Assembly: GCA_947090755.1 (NCBI GenBank) | Contig: CAMUPF010000011.1 | Location: 1-54,788, forward strand | Length of the DNA: 54,788 nt | Source: an uncultured Candidatus Melainabacteria bacterium | Lineage (GTDB): Bacteria > Cyanobacteriota > Vampirovibrionia > Gastranaerophilales > Gastranaerophilaceae | Direction of reading: 5' to 3' | Shown: in pieces, positions 8,805-15,394 of the stretch | Layout of the letters: the number at the start of each line of letters is the position of its first letter | How positions within the stretch are numbered: position 1 is the stretch's first letter | Notes under the pieces: model-generated | The model's database searches: none | Told to the model about the DNA's origin: nothing | Seen by the model: the letters and a program-made list of their open reading frames with translations, nothing else | Made by a program: the position numbers and the translations under genes

Positions 8805-9458
8805 TTACAACGTATTAAACATTCTATCCCCTGCGTCGCCCATGCCCGGAACAATATAACCTTTTTCGTTTAAATGGTCGTCCAGTGTTGCTGTAATAAT
8901 TTCCAGTTCAGGGAAGTGTTTTTGTAAATTTTCTACACCCTCAGGCGCCGCGATTATTGAAATTGCTTTTATATTTTGGATAGGAACGCCTTTCTCAAGA
9001 TAAAGACGAACGCTTTCAAGCAATGAATTACCTGTTGCAAGCATCGGATCAGTGATAAAGACATAAGTGCGGCTTGCGTCTTTTAGACTTTTCGGAAGTT
9101 TATTGTAATACCAGACAGGCTTCAAAGTCGCTTCATCACGGTACATTCCGATATGTCTGATTACGGCCTGCGGCAAAATATCAACGGCTTCATCAGTGAA
9201 AATCAGCCCAGCACGAAGAATAGGCGAAATAATAATTTCCACTTCCTCGTCAACGACTTTAGTTGTAAAAGTTGTAAGCGGTGTCGTAACCTCTTTATCT
9301 ACCAGCGGCAAGGTTTTTGACGCTTCGTAAAGCAGACAGCTTGTAATCTTTCTTGCGGCATATCTAATTTCGCTGCTCTTTGTATCCTTATCACGCATTA
9401 TGTACAAATTTGTCAAAATAACAGGATTCTGAACAATATTCAATTTATCTTTATTCAT
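8805..9458 (-). CDS. upp: Uracil phosphoribosyltransferase
   Basis: 217-aa cytosolic enzyme of pyrimidine salvage, making UMP from uracil and PRPP. The PRPP-binding loop is visible as VFITDPMLATGNSL and the uracil-binding C-terminus as GYIVPGMGDAGDRMFNT. Length is normal for the family. Start ATG 9458 lies 1 nt after the stop of the MCE-domain gene, implying coupled translation. Confidence 0.94.
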   Translation of the reverse strand: MNKDKLNIVQNPVILTNLYIMRDKDTKSSEIRYAARKITSCLLYEASKTLPLVDKEVTTPLTTFTTKVVDEEVEIIISPILRAGLIFTDEAVDILPQAVIRHIGMYRDEATLKPVWYYNKLPKSLKDASRTYVFITDPMLATGNSLLESVRLYLEKGVPIQNIKAISIIAAPEGVENLQKHFPELEIITATLDDHLNEKGYIVPGMGDAGDRMFNTL

Positions 9459-9459
9459 A

Positions 9460-10059
9460 TTAACGCTCCTTTTTCACCGCCGGTAATTTTTCCATATTAT
9501 GATTCACCCGCTCGAGATTTTCAGTAAATTCCGCGTAAGTTTCGGTTTCTTCAAACTCAATAAACGGCATAACCTGCTTCATAAAATACGAGAATTTACC
9601 GCCTATGAGCGCCATTTTACTAAACATATTATCCAGTAAATCGACCGAATGCGCGAGCCTGAAAGTTTCTTTGATATTAACAATTTTTTCTGTTTTCAAA
9701 TCCTGTGCGGTCGGCGGATAAAGTTCTAAAGACTTTGTTCCGCCCATCCCGTTAAATTCAACGTTGGCAACAACACCTTTTGGCAAAACAAAATCCTTAT
9801 CGTTAAGTACAAATTTGACATAAACTTCATTTGAAAGAAGTTTTGCATAACTTACATATCCGACCTGAACACCCATATATTTAACCGGCGAGCCAACAAT
9901 CAGCCCGTCAACGTCAGAAATAAAAATCTGATAGGTTTTCGTCATTTTGTGCTGCTTATAAGTGTACATTCTGACAGCAAATAGAAACATACAGAGTATA
10001 CAAAACCACACAACCGCTTCAAGAATCAAAATTTTATTAATATCCAAACGTTTGTTCAT
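9460..10059 (-). CDS. MCE-domain (MlaD-like) membrane-anchored protein
   Basis: 199-aa protein with one N-terminal membrane helix (about residues 12-30) and one MCE/MlaD domain (about 40-115; motifs DVDGLIVGSPVKYMGVQVG and NVEFNGMGG). MCE proteins form hexameric rings that pass lipids between the inner and outer membranes, usually with an MlaE permease and an MlaF ATPase; neither is in this window. The remainder is helical and may extend the channel. The ATG at 10059 lies only 6 nt after a TATAAT box with no Shine-Dalgarno sequence, which suggests a leaderless mRNA. First gene of the MCE-upp-valS unit. Confidence 0.85.
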   Translation of the reverse strand: MNKRLDINKILILEAVVWFCILCMFLFAVRMYTYKQHKMTKTYQIFISDVDGLIVGSPVKYMGVQVGYVSYAKLLSNEVYVKFVLNDKDFVLPKGVVANVEFNGMGGTKSLELYPPTAQDLKTEKIVNIKETFRLAHSVDLLDNMFSKMALIGGKFSYFMKQVMPFIEFEETETYAEFTENLERVNHNMEKLPAVKKER

Positions 10060-10065
10060 AAAAAA

Positions 10066-10071
10066 ATTATA
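10066..10071 (-). promoter_or_regulatory. -10 box 6 nt before the MCE gene start
   Basis: TATAAT on the minus strand, followed by six T and the ATG at 10059. Transcription would start at or next to the start codon, so the message is probably leaderless. No clear -35 is seen. Confidence 0.5.
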
Positions 10072-10111
10072 CTACAAAAAATAAAAGCGAGAAATTCTCG
10101 CCTTTATTGTA

Positions 10112-11089
10112 TTAACGTTCAATACAATGAACAACAAACCCCTGTGTGCTTCCCCCATCACTCGCGTCCCAGCGTACATCATACGAACCGGAATTTAACC
10201 CCAGTTGCCAAAATCCACCGGAAGTTTTCATTATCCTAGTAGCAGATATTGCTGCTCCTGTATAGGTTCTAACCTGAAATAAATTTTCATTTATAAATAA
10301 GGAACTCAGTTCATAAATATTTGGTGCGCGATATTCATCACCCATCTTTTTGCGACATATTTCAGTCAGTTCAGATGGCGTATGGCTTCCATGAAACGGA
10401 TTTGTATAAAAACCATCCCACCACGGGGTTTTATTATTACCATAACTTCTAAAGTATGGAGAAACAACGTTACTGTCAGTAGAATTAAATGCAGTTATTA
10501 CACCAATATCTTTTCCTATTGTATTTGGTCCCTTTGCACCATTCAAATCATATACAAAATTTACACACATTCGTTGCTGCATAGACTCTCTGTTTGCTGG
10601 TAATCCTGAATTTCCGGAACATTGAGGGTTATAATACACAATAATACTTTCTCCATTTGCGGTTTCAAAAGCAACAGCTTTTGTATTTTTAACAAGTACA
10701 AGTTTTGAATTAAAACCGAAAAGAGTATTACCATTTGTTGTCGTAAAATTTGAAATAATATCTCCATAAGGAGTAGTTATCTTCGCTGAAAGGCCACAGT
10801 CTTCAAGATGTTCGTTGTCACAGATATTATTTATTTTAAGGACTTTACTAAGGCCTTCTGTGACGAAAGTTTCAGCCGCAGTGTCTACGGCAGATGCGGA
10901 TTCGTTACCTTCTGTCAAAGTTCCGTAACCATTCAGTGCCGGCATTAGAGCGATTGCCTGTGACATACGGGCATATAGGGCTTTTCTTTGCGTATTCCAT
11001 GTGCGTTCGTTAATGTTACCTGTCAGCGACGGTAAAGTAATTGCCGCAACCACGCCGATTATTGTTAGAGATAACAGGATTTCTGCCAT
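10112..11089 (-). CDS. Phase-variable type IV pilin-like protein 2 (body)
   Basis: Second paralog. The open frame from ATG 11089 gives 325 aa beginning MAEILLSLTIIGVVAA; the real leader starts at ATG 11166 (MNKIVSISA..., GGAGG upstream) and is separated from the body by 11 G. With 12 G the leader would read through to KRLG|FTMAE; with 11 G it ends after 15 codons. The first about 100 mature residues are nearly identical to pilins 1 and 3, but the C-terminal domain is clearly different (YRAPNIYELSSLFINE, final FVVHCIER), although its layout still suggests a DUF1566/C-type-lectin-like tip. It lies downstream of rarA on the same strand with its own promoter P2. Confidence 0.85.
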   Translation of the reverse strand: MAEILLSLTIIGVVAAITLPSLTGNINERTWNTQRKALYARMSQAIALMPALNGYGTLTEGNESASAVDTAAETFVTEGLSKVLKINNICDNEHLEDCGLSAKITTPYGDIISNFTTTNGNTLFGFNSKLVLVKNTKAVAFETANGESIIVYYNPQCSGNSGLPANRESMQQRMCVNFVYDLNGAKGPNTIGKDIGVITAFNSTDSNVVSPYFRSYGNNKTPWWDGFYTNPFHGSHTPSELTEICRKKMGDEYRAPNIYELSSLFINENLFQVRTYTGAAISATRIMKTSGGFWQLGLNSGSYDVRWDASDGGSTQGFVVHCIER

Positions 11090-11128
11090 AGTAAAACCTA
11101 AGCGCTTAGATGTGCTTTTTACGGCACT

Positions 11129-11139
11129 CCCCCCCCCCC
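11129..11139 (-). repeat. Homopolymeric G tract (11 G) in the leader of pilin 2
   Basis: Eleven G after codon 9 of the leader ORF from ATG 11166. The distance to the pilin ATG 11089 is 77 nt, so the frame is off by -1; 12 G restores it. The same codon position is used in pilin 1, and the two leaders are otherwise near-identical (MNKIVSI, TSKRLG). Confidence 0.75.
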
Positions 11140-11185
11140 TGCTGATATGCTTACAATCTTATTCATTTCATCCTCCTTTCTCTTT

Positions 11186-11214
11186 ATTATGTACCATGTT
11201 TACAGTTTAGTCAA
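11186..11214 (-). promoter_or_regulatory. Pilin promoter P2
   Basis: TTGACT (11209-11214), 17-nt spacer ending AACATGGTA, CATAAT (11186-11191), minus strand. It begins 3 bp after the rarA stop codon. GAAAGGAGG precedes the leader ATG at 11166. Confidence 0.75.
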
Positions 11215-11216
11215 GA

Positions 11217-12446
11217 CTACAAGTACTTAACTCCGACAAGTTCATCCGGCATAAATTGCTGTTCGACTTCCGGTGCAGCGTGAGAATATACATATCCAAC
11301 GCCAAAACCGTATTTTGAAGCGTCTTTGTAATGCGCGTCACGCAGATGCATTGGCGGCGGAAAATCTTTACCCGCGTCTATATCTGCAAGAGCTGAATCA
11401 ATCGCCATAATTGCTTTATTTGACTTTTTAGCCTGCGCAACATAAATTACAGCCTCTGCAAGCGGAATTCTGCCCTCCGGTAGCCCGAGTAATTCAACAG
11501 CACGGTAAGCGTTTACCGCGATATTTAAAGCGTTAGGGTCTGCAAGCCCGACATCCTCTGCAGCGCAAACAATAAGCCGCCGCGCTATAAATCTCGGGTC
11601 TTCACCTGCCGCAATCATCTTCGCCAGATAATAAATCGCAGCATCAGGGTCGCTTCCGCGCAAACTCTTTTGAAACGCAGATGCACAGTCATAATGCTCC
11701 TGCTGAGAATATCTTGTGTTGCGCTTCTGACAAATTTCTTCGATTATCGCAACCGTTAAATTTCGTTTATTATCTTTCAAATCGCTTGCAAAATATGCGT
11801 TTTCGACAATATTCAATGCGTAGCGGGCATCACCGCGCGCAAGGTTAATAATAAAATCCAGAACACCCGTTTCGCAATCCATCGGCATATAGGTTTTCGC
11901 CAGATATTCAAACCCGCGCATTATAATACGTTTCATTGAATTATCGTCAATTGTGTTGAGCCTTATAACCTGAACCCTCGACAACAATGCCGGAACCACC
12001 TGAAACGAAGGATTTTCAGTCGTAGAACCTATAAGAAAAATCGTACCGTTTTCAAGGTGCGGCAAAAGCGCATCCTGCTGGGTCTTTGAATAACGGTGAA
12101 TTTCATCTATAAACAAAATTGTTTTGACGCCTGTTCGCAATGACATTTTTGCACGTTCAACTGCGTCTTTAATATCTTTAATTCCGGAAGTTACGGCAGA
12201 AAGTTCAATAAAATCCGCGCTGGTTTTAGTCGCAATCAAACGCGCAAGCGTAGTTTTTCCGCACCCCGGAGTTCCCCAGAAAATCAACGAAAAAAGACGT
12301 TTTGTCTGTAAAAGATTCAACAGCGGACTTTTTTCGCTCACAATATTACTCTGCCCCATAAACTCTTCAAGAGTTTTTGGCCGCAAAGCCTCTGCAAGCG
12401 GAATTTGCTTATTTTGATTTTCCAGTTCCGTAAATAAATTGTTCAT
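11217..12446 (-). CDS. rarA: Replication-associated recombination protein A (RarA/MgsA)
   Basis: 409-aa AAA+ ATPase related to clamp loaders, acting at stalled replication forks. Visible: N-terminal PLAEALRPKTLEEFMGQ, Walker A GTPGCGKTT, Walker B ILFIDEIHR, sensor 1 IGSTTENPSF, and the C-terminal MgsA oligomerisation domain (KSLRGSDPDAAIYYLAKM, VGLADPNAL, PPPMHLRDA). It is transcribed divergently from the solute-binding gene; the intergenic gap is only 34 bp and holds both -10 boxes. Confidence 0.92.
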   Translation of the reverse strand: MNNLFTELENQNKQIPLAEALRPKTLEEFMGQSNIVSEKSPLLNLLQTKRLFSLIFWGTPGCGKTTLARLIATKTSADFIELSAVTSGIKDIKDAVERAKMSLRTGVKTILFIDEIHRYSKTQQDALLPHLENGTIFLIGSTTENPSFQVVPALLSRVQVIRLNTIDDNSMKRIIMRGFEYLAKTYMPMDCETGVLDFIINLARGDARYALNIVENAYFASDLKDNKRNLTVAIIEEICQKRNTRYSQQEHYDCASAFQKSLRGSDPDAAIYYLAKMIAAGEDPRFIARRLIVCAAEDVGLADPNALNIAVNAYRAVELLGLPEGRIPLAEAVIYVAQAKKSNKAIMAIDSALADIDAGKDFPPPMHLRDAHYKDASKYGFGVGYVYSHAAPEVEQQFMPDELVGVKYL

Positions 12447-12452
12447 AGTATA

Positions 12453-12475
12453 ATTATAGCATAAAAGGGTATAAT
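12453..12475. promoter_or_regulatory. Divergent, probably leaderless promoters of rarA and the solute-binding gene
   Basis: Minus strand: extended -10 TGCTATAAT, with the hexamer at 12453-12458, six nt before the rarA ATG at 12446. Plus strand: TATAAT at 12470-12475, five nt before the ATG at 12481. Neither gene has a well-placed Shine-Dalgarno sequence (only a distant AAAAGGG for the plus gene), so both messages probably start at the start codon. The -35 regions overlap the opposite promoter. Confidence 0.55.
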
Positions 12476-12480
12476 GTCGA

Positions 12481-13671
12481 ATGAATAAACGTGTTTTAAT
12501 ATTGGTATCGTTAGTTGTAATCGTGATTTTAGCGTTGTTCGCACGGCCGCAGAAGAAAAATGACGAACTCGTTTTCTGGACGCTTCAAATGCGCGATTTC
12601 TCAACTTATATGGAAAAAGTTATCGCAAACTTTGAATCCGCTAATCCCGATATAAAAATCAAATGGGTAGATATTCCGTTTTCAGAAGGTGAGAAACGAA
12701 CCCTCGCGGCAATTCTGAGTGACACGCCACCGGATTTAGTCAATCTAAACCCTGATTTTTCTGCACTTTTGGCGCAAAAAGGAACCTTAACCGAAATTAG
12801 CGGCGATGATTTAACCCAGTTCCCGCAAGAAATCGTAGAGAGTATGAAATATAACGGCAAAAACTATTTCATTCCGTGGTACGCGACATCTGCACTTACG
12901 TTTTATAACAAAAAACTTCTGCCTGCGCCGCCAAAAACTTACAATGAAATTTTCACCCATTGTCACGCAGGCGTCGATAAACCGCTTTTAATGTTCAACT
13001 TCGCGGAAAACGATTCGATGTTGAAACTTCTAAACAAATACGGAATAAATTCTGCCGACAACATTAATTCACAAGCCGCTATTGACTTATTTCAAACTAT
13101 TCAAGAAGCCTACACCTCGGGTTGTTTTCCGAAAGAAAGCCTTACACAAACTCACCGCGAATCGCTCGAAAAATTTATGGCCGAAGAAATTCTTATGTTT
13201 GAAGGCGGCTCAAACTTCCTCAACCTCATAAAAGAAAATGCGCCCCGAACATTTGCACGCACAGAACTTGCGCCGCAATTGACCGGCGAAAGCGGTAAAT
13301 ATAACTTTTCAATGATGAATTTTATAATCCCTGTTAAATCACAAAAACAAGAAGAAGCGCTAAAATTTGCACTCTACCTGACAAACGAAGAAAACCAGCT
13401 TGAACTGGCAAAGCTTACCAATATTCTGGCAACCAACAAAGATGCGCTGAATGATAAATTTTATACAACCGCGTCCTCCGGAGATATTTTTGCACAGGCC
13501 CGTGTTTTAAGCGCCAAACAATTAAAAAATATTCAGCCGCAGCCATTTTATCCGCACAGAAAAGAACTTATAACCTTGATTAACAATGCAACGCAAAAGA
13601 TTTTACTTAAACAGGACGCCATAGAAAACGTCCTGAATAAGCTCAAATCTGATTGGATAAAATTAAACTAA
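12481..13671 (+). CDS. ABC-type extracellular solute-binding protein (family 1, sugar-type)
   Basis: 396-aa periplasmic binding protein anchored or exported by an N-terminal hydrophobic segment (residues 5-22, VLILVSLVVIVILALFA). No lipobox Cys is seen, so it may be membrane-anchored. The body matches family-1 solute-binding proteins: NPDIKIKWVDIPFSEGEKRTLAA, PPDLVNLNPDFSALLAQKG, WYATSALTFYNKKL, and a C-terminal NEENQLELAKLTN. Ligands of the family are mostly oligosaccharides or polyols; the ligand here cannot be told. No permease or ATPase gene is adjacent, so it is an orphan. It converges on and overlaps pilin gene 3 by 4 bp. Confidence 0.82.
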   Translation: MNKRVLILVSLVVIVILALFARPQKKNDELVFWTLQMRDFSTYMEKVIANFESANPDIKIKWVDIPFSEGEKRTLAAILSDTPPDLVNLNPDFSALLAQKGTLTEISGDDLTQFPQEIVESMKYNGKNYFIPWYATSALTFYNKKLLPAPPKTYNEIFTHCHAGVDKPLLMFNFAENDSMLKLLNKYGINSADNINSQAAIDLFQTIQEAYTSGCFPKESLTQTHRESLEKFMAEEILMFEGGSNFLNLIKENAPRTFARTELAPQLTGESGKYNFSMMNFIIPVKSQKQEEALKFALYLTNEENQLELAKLTNILATNKDALNDKFYTTASSGDIFAQARVLSAKQLKNIQPQPFYPHRKELITLINNATQKILLKQDAIENVLNKLKSDWIKLN

Positions 13672-14723
13672 CGTTTTACACAACGCAAATTCATATTATC
13701 GTTTCGGTTACGTAATGCCCAATGACCAGTGTCATAATACATACAAACGCCATAATTTTCACCATTTGCAGAAATAACCGTACTTGACCAGATATTCCAA
13801 CCCATATCAAATAATATTTTATTATAAAACATAGCAGCTACTTCTTCACGATTAGGAGCGCGGCTTTCACTATCTTGTGCCTTACAGGCTTTTCCGGCAT
13901 TAACCTGAGAAACGACACCCGCATTAATTGCTAACGGCACCGGCGCAACAACGACCGAATCCGACGGATATAAAACCGTAATGACTCCTATATCCTTACC
14001 GACGGTATTAGGGCCTTTTTTTCCATTTAAGTCGTACACAAAATTCGCGCACATTTTAGGTTGTGAATAAAAACTGCCAAATTCTCCCATATCAGCAACG
14101 CAATATGGATTGTAATATGTCAAAATACTTTCGCCATTAGCCGTTTCAAATGCAGCAACCTTTGTATCAATTTGACTATATCTATAGCGTGCCCCATATC
14201 CGTTCACAAAAGTTGAGTTAAACATATTATTCAATTCAACAAGTGTTCGCGGAACAGAATTAATCGCATTTCCTGCGAAAGTTGTTAATTTTTCAGGAAA
14301 TCCGCAGTCGGCGAGGTGTTCAGAGTCACAGATATTGTTAATTTTCAACACTTTAGCCAGCCCGTCAGTGACAAAAGTTTCAGCGGCGGTGTCAACAGCA
14401 TCACTTGCGCCCTCCGAACTTGCCTCTTTTAAAGTTCCATACCCGTTCAAACTTGGCATCAACGAAATTGCCTGTGAGAAGCGGGCATAAAGTGCTTTGC
14501 GCTGGGTATTCCACGTCCGCTCGTTAATGTTGCCGGTCAAACTCGGTAATGTAATCGCAGCGACTATGCCGATGATTGTCAATGACAATAAAATCTCTGC
14601 CATCGTGAATCCCATAATTGTCATCCCGAATTTATTTCGGGATCTGTCCGGCGTTACGCTCTTACGGTCACATTGGATAGATTCCGAAACAAGTTCGGGA
14701 TGACATGGGCGCATAATGCCCAT
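13668..14723 (-). CDS. Phase-variable type IV pilin-like protein 3 (body)
   Basis: Third paralog. The open frame from ATG 14723 (351 aa) holds an unusual leader: residues about 6-34 (HPELVSESIQ, NKFGMT) are the translation of an 87-bp palindromic repeat, followed by MG|FTMAEILLSLTIIG. The likely true start is ATG 14796 (MKKHSNVLTWT, AGGAAG upstream), cut off by 13 G; 12 G would join them in frame. With 13 G the leader stops after 18 codons. Unlike the other two, the internal ATG at 14723 keeps the cleavage site, but it has no Shine-Dalgarno sequence. The C-terminal domain (SRAPNREEVAAMFYNK, NIWSSTV, LRCVKR) is of the DUF1566/Lcl type, closest to pilin 1. Confidence 0.85.
   Translation of the reverse strand: MGIMRPCHPELVSESIQCDRKSVTPDRSRNKFGMTIMGFTMAEILLSLTIIGIVAAITLPSLTGNINERTWNTQRKALYARFSQAISLMPSLNGYGTLKEASSEGASDAVDTAAETFVTDGLAKVLKINNICDSEHLADCGFPEKLTTFAGNAINSVPRTLVELNNMFNSTFVNGYGARYRYSQIDTKVAAFETANGESILTYYNPYCVADMGEFGSFYSQPKMCANFVYDLNGKKGPNTVGKDIGVITVLYPSDSVVVAPVPLAINAGVVSQVNAGKACKAQDSESRAPNREEVAAMFYNKILFDMGWNIWSSTVISANGENYGVCMYYDTGHWALRNRNDNMNLRCVKR
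14619..14705. repeat. 87-bp palindromic REP/BIME-like element inside the pilin 3 leader
   Basis: The ends are perfect 12-bp inverted repeats, TGTCATCCCGAA (14619-14630) and TTCGGGATGACA (14694-14705). Each end forms its own hairpin (CCCGAA...TTCGGG on the left; TTCCGAA...TTCGGGA with one wobble pair on the right). The length, 87 bp, is 29 codons, so it keeps the frame and is translated as ...HPELVSESIQ...NKFGMT. Pilins 1 and 2 lack it. It resembles the dispersed palindromes of many genomes and, by its in-frame placement, Rickettsia palindromic elements. Confidence 0.8.
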
Positions 14724-14750
14724 TTGTATAGACAGGCTGTTAAGCCGGCT

Positions 14751-14763
14751 CCCCCCCCCCCCC
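14751..14763 (-). repeat. Homopolymeric G tract (13 G) in the leader of pilin 3
   Basis: Thirteen G after codon 11 of the leader ORF from ATG 14796. The distance to the in-frame body ATG 14723 is 73 nt; 12 G gives 72 nt and an intact reading frame. The sequence before the tract (MKKHSNVLTWT) differs from that of pilins 1 and 2, yet the same mod-3 rule holds. Confidence 0.75.
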
Positions 14764-14821
14764 TGTCCATGTTAAGACATTGCTATGTTTTTTCATATTT
14801 ACACTTCCTTTCTTTATTATA

Positions 14822-14850
14822 ATTATGTAGCATGTTTTGGAATTAGTCAA
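14822..14850 (-). promoter_or_regulatory. Pilin promoter P3
   Basis: TTGACT (14845-14850), 17-nt spacer ending AACATGCTA, CATAAT (14822-14827), minus strand. The -35 overlaps the last codons of queH, so the cassette follows queH directly. Confidence 0.75.
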
Positions 14851-15394
14851 GTCTTACAGAAAACTTACACCCGCAATAGTTCTGCCGGTATAAGCCAAGT
14901 TCACGCGAAATCTTATTCGTCTTCAAAAATCCGTCCTTTTTCTTAAAATCTACAGCCAAATAAGTCAAGCCCTCCGCTGCCGCGATTTCTTCTCCTATTT
15001 TTGTCAATGTCGCAAAATTTTTATGCGGACTGATTACAATCGATGTCGTAAAAGTATCGATTCCAAGGGCGCGCGCTTTGCGCGCAGTTTCCTGCAGACG
15101 AAGTTTAAAACACAATTCGCAGCGCGCGCCCTTCTCAGGACAGTCCTCATATCCACGTACATAATCAAAATAGACGTCAGGCTCATAATCCCCAACAATC
15201 AATTCCACATCCTCATGTGCGCAGAGTGTTTTTTGCGCCTCCAGACGCCGCTCATATTCCTCACGCGGAAAAATATTCGGGTTATAAAAGTATACTATAA
15301 CCTCATAACCCGAATGTTTAAGCATTTCTATTGGATGTGCTGAACAAATCGCACAGCAGGCGTGTAATAAAATCTTATTTTCTTTTTGCTCCAT
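14843..15394 (-). CDS. queH: Epoxyqueuosine reductase QueH
   Basis: 183-aa protein of the QueH (former DUF208) family, which performs the last step of queuosine synthesis on tRNA, reducing epoxyqueuosine, and is unrelated to QueG. Diagnostic cysteines are visible: LLHACCAICSAHP near the start, CELCFKLRL in the middle and YCGCKFS at the end, which bind an iron-sulfur cluster and a second metal. It starts inside the end of the VKOR/DsbA gene (20-bp overlap), so translation is coupled. Confidence 0.92.
   Translation of the reverse strand: MEQKENKILLHACCAICSAHPIEMLKHSGYEVIVYFYNPNIFPREEYERRLEAQKTLCAHEDVELIVGDYEPDVYFDYVRGYEDCPEKGARCELCFKLRLQETARKARALGIDTFTTSIVISPHKNFATLTKIGEEIAAAEGLTYLAVDFKKKDGFLKTNKISRELGLYRQNYCGCKFSVRLD

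Noticed and set aside
12606-12860. 84-aa minus-strand ORF inside the solute-binding gene
   Set aside because: Fully antisense to a well-supported gene; no support of its own.
6001-14763. Poly-C runs as scaffolding gaps or assembly filler
   Set aside because: Three runs at the same functional place in three paralogs, with different lengths and the same mod-3 rule, are hard to explain as filler; the exact lengths may still be wrong.
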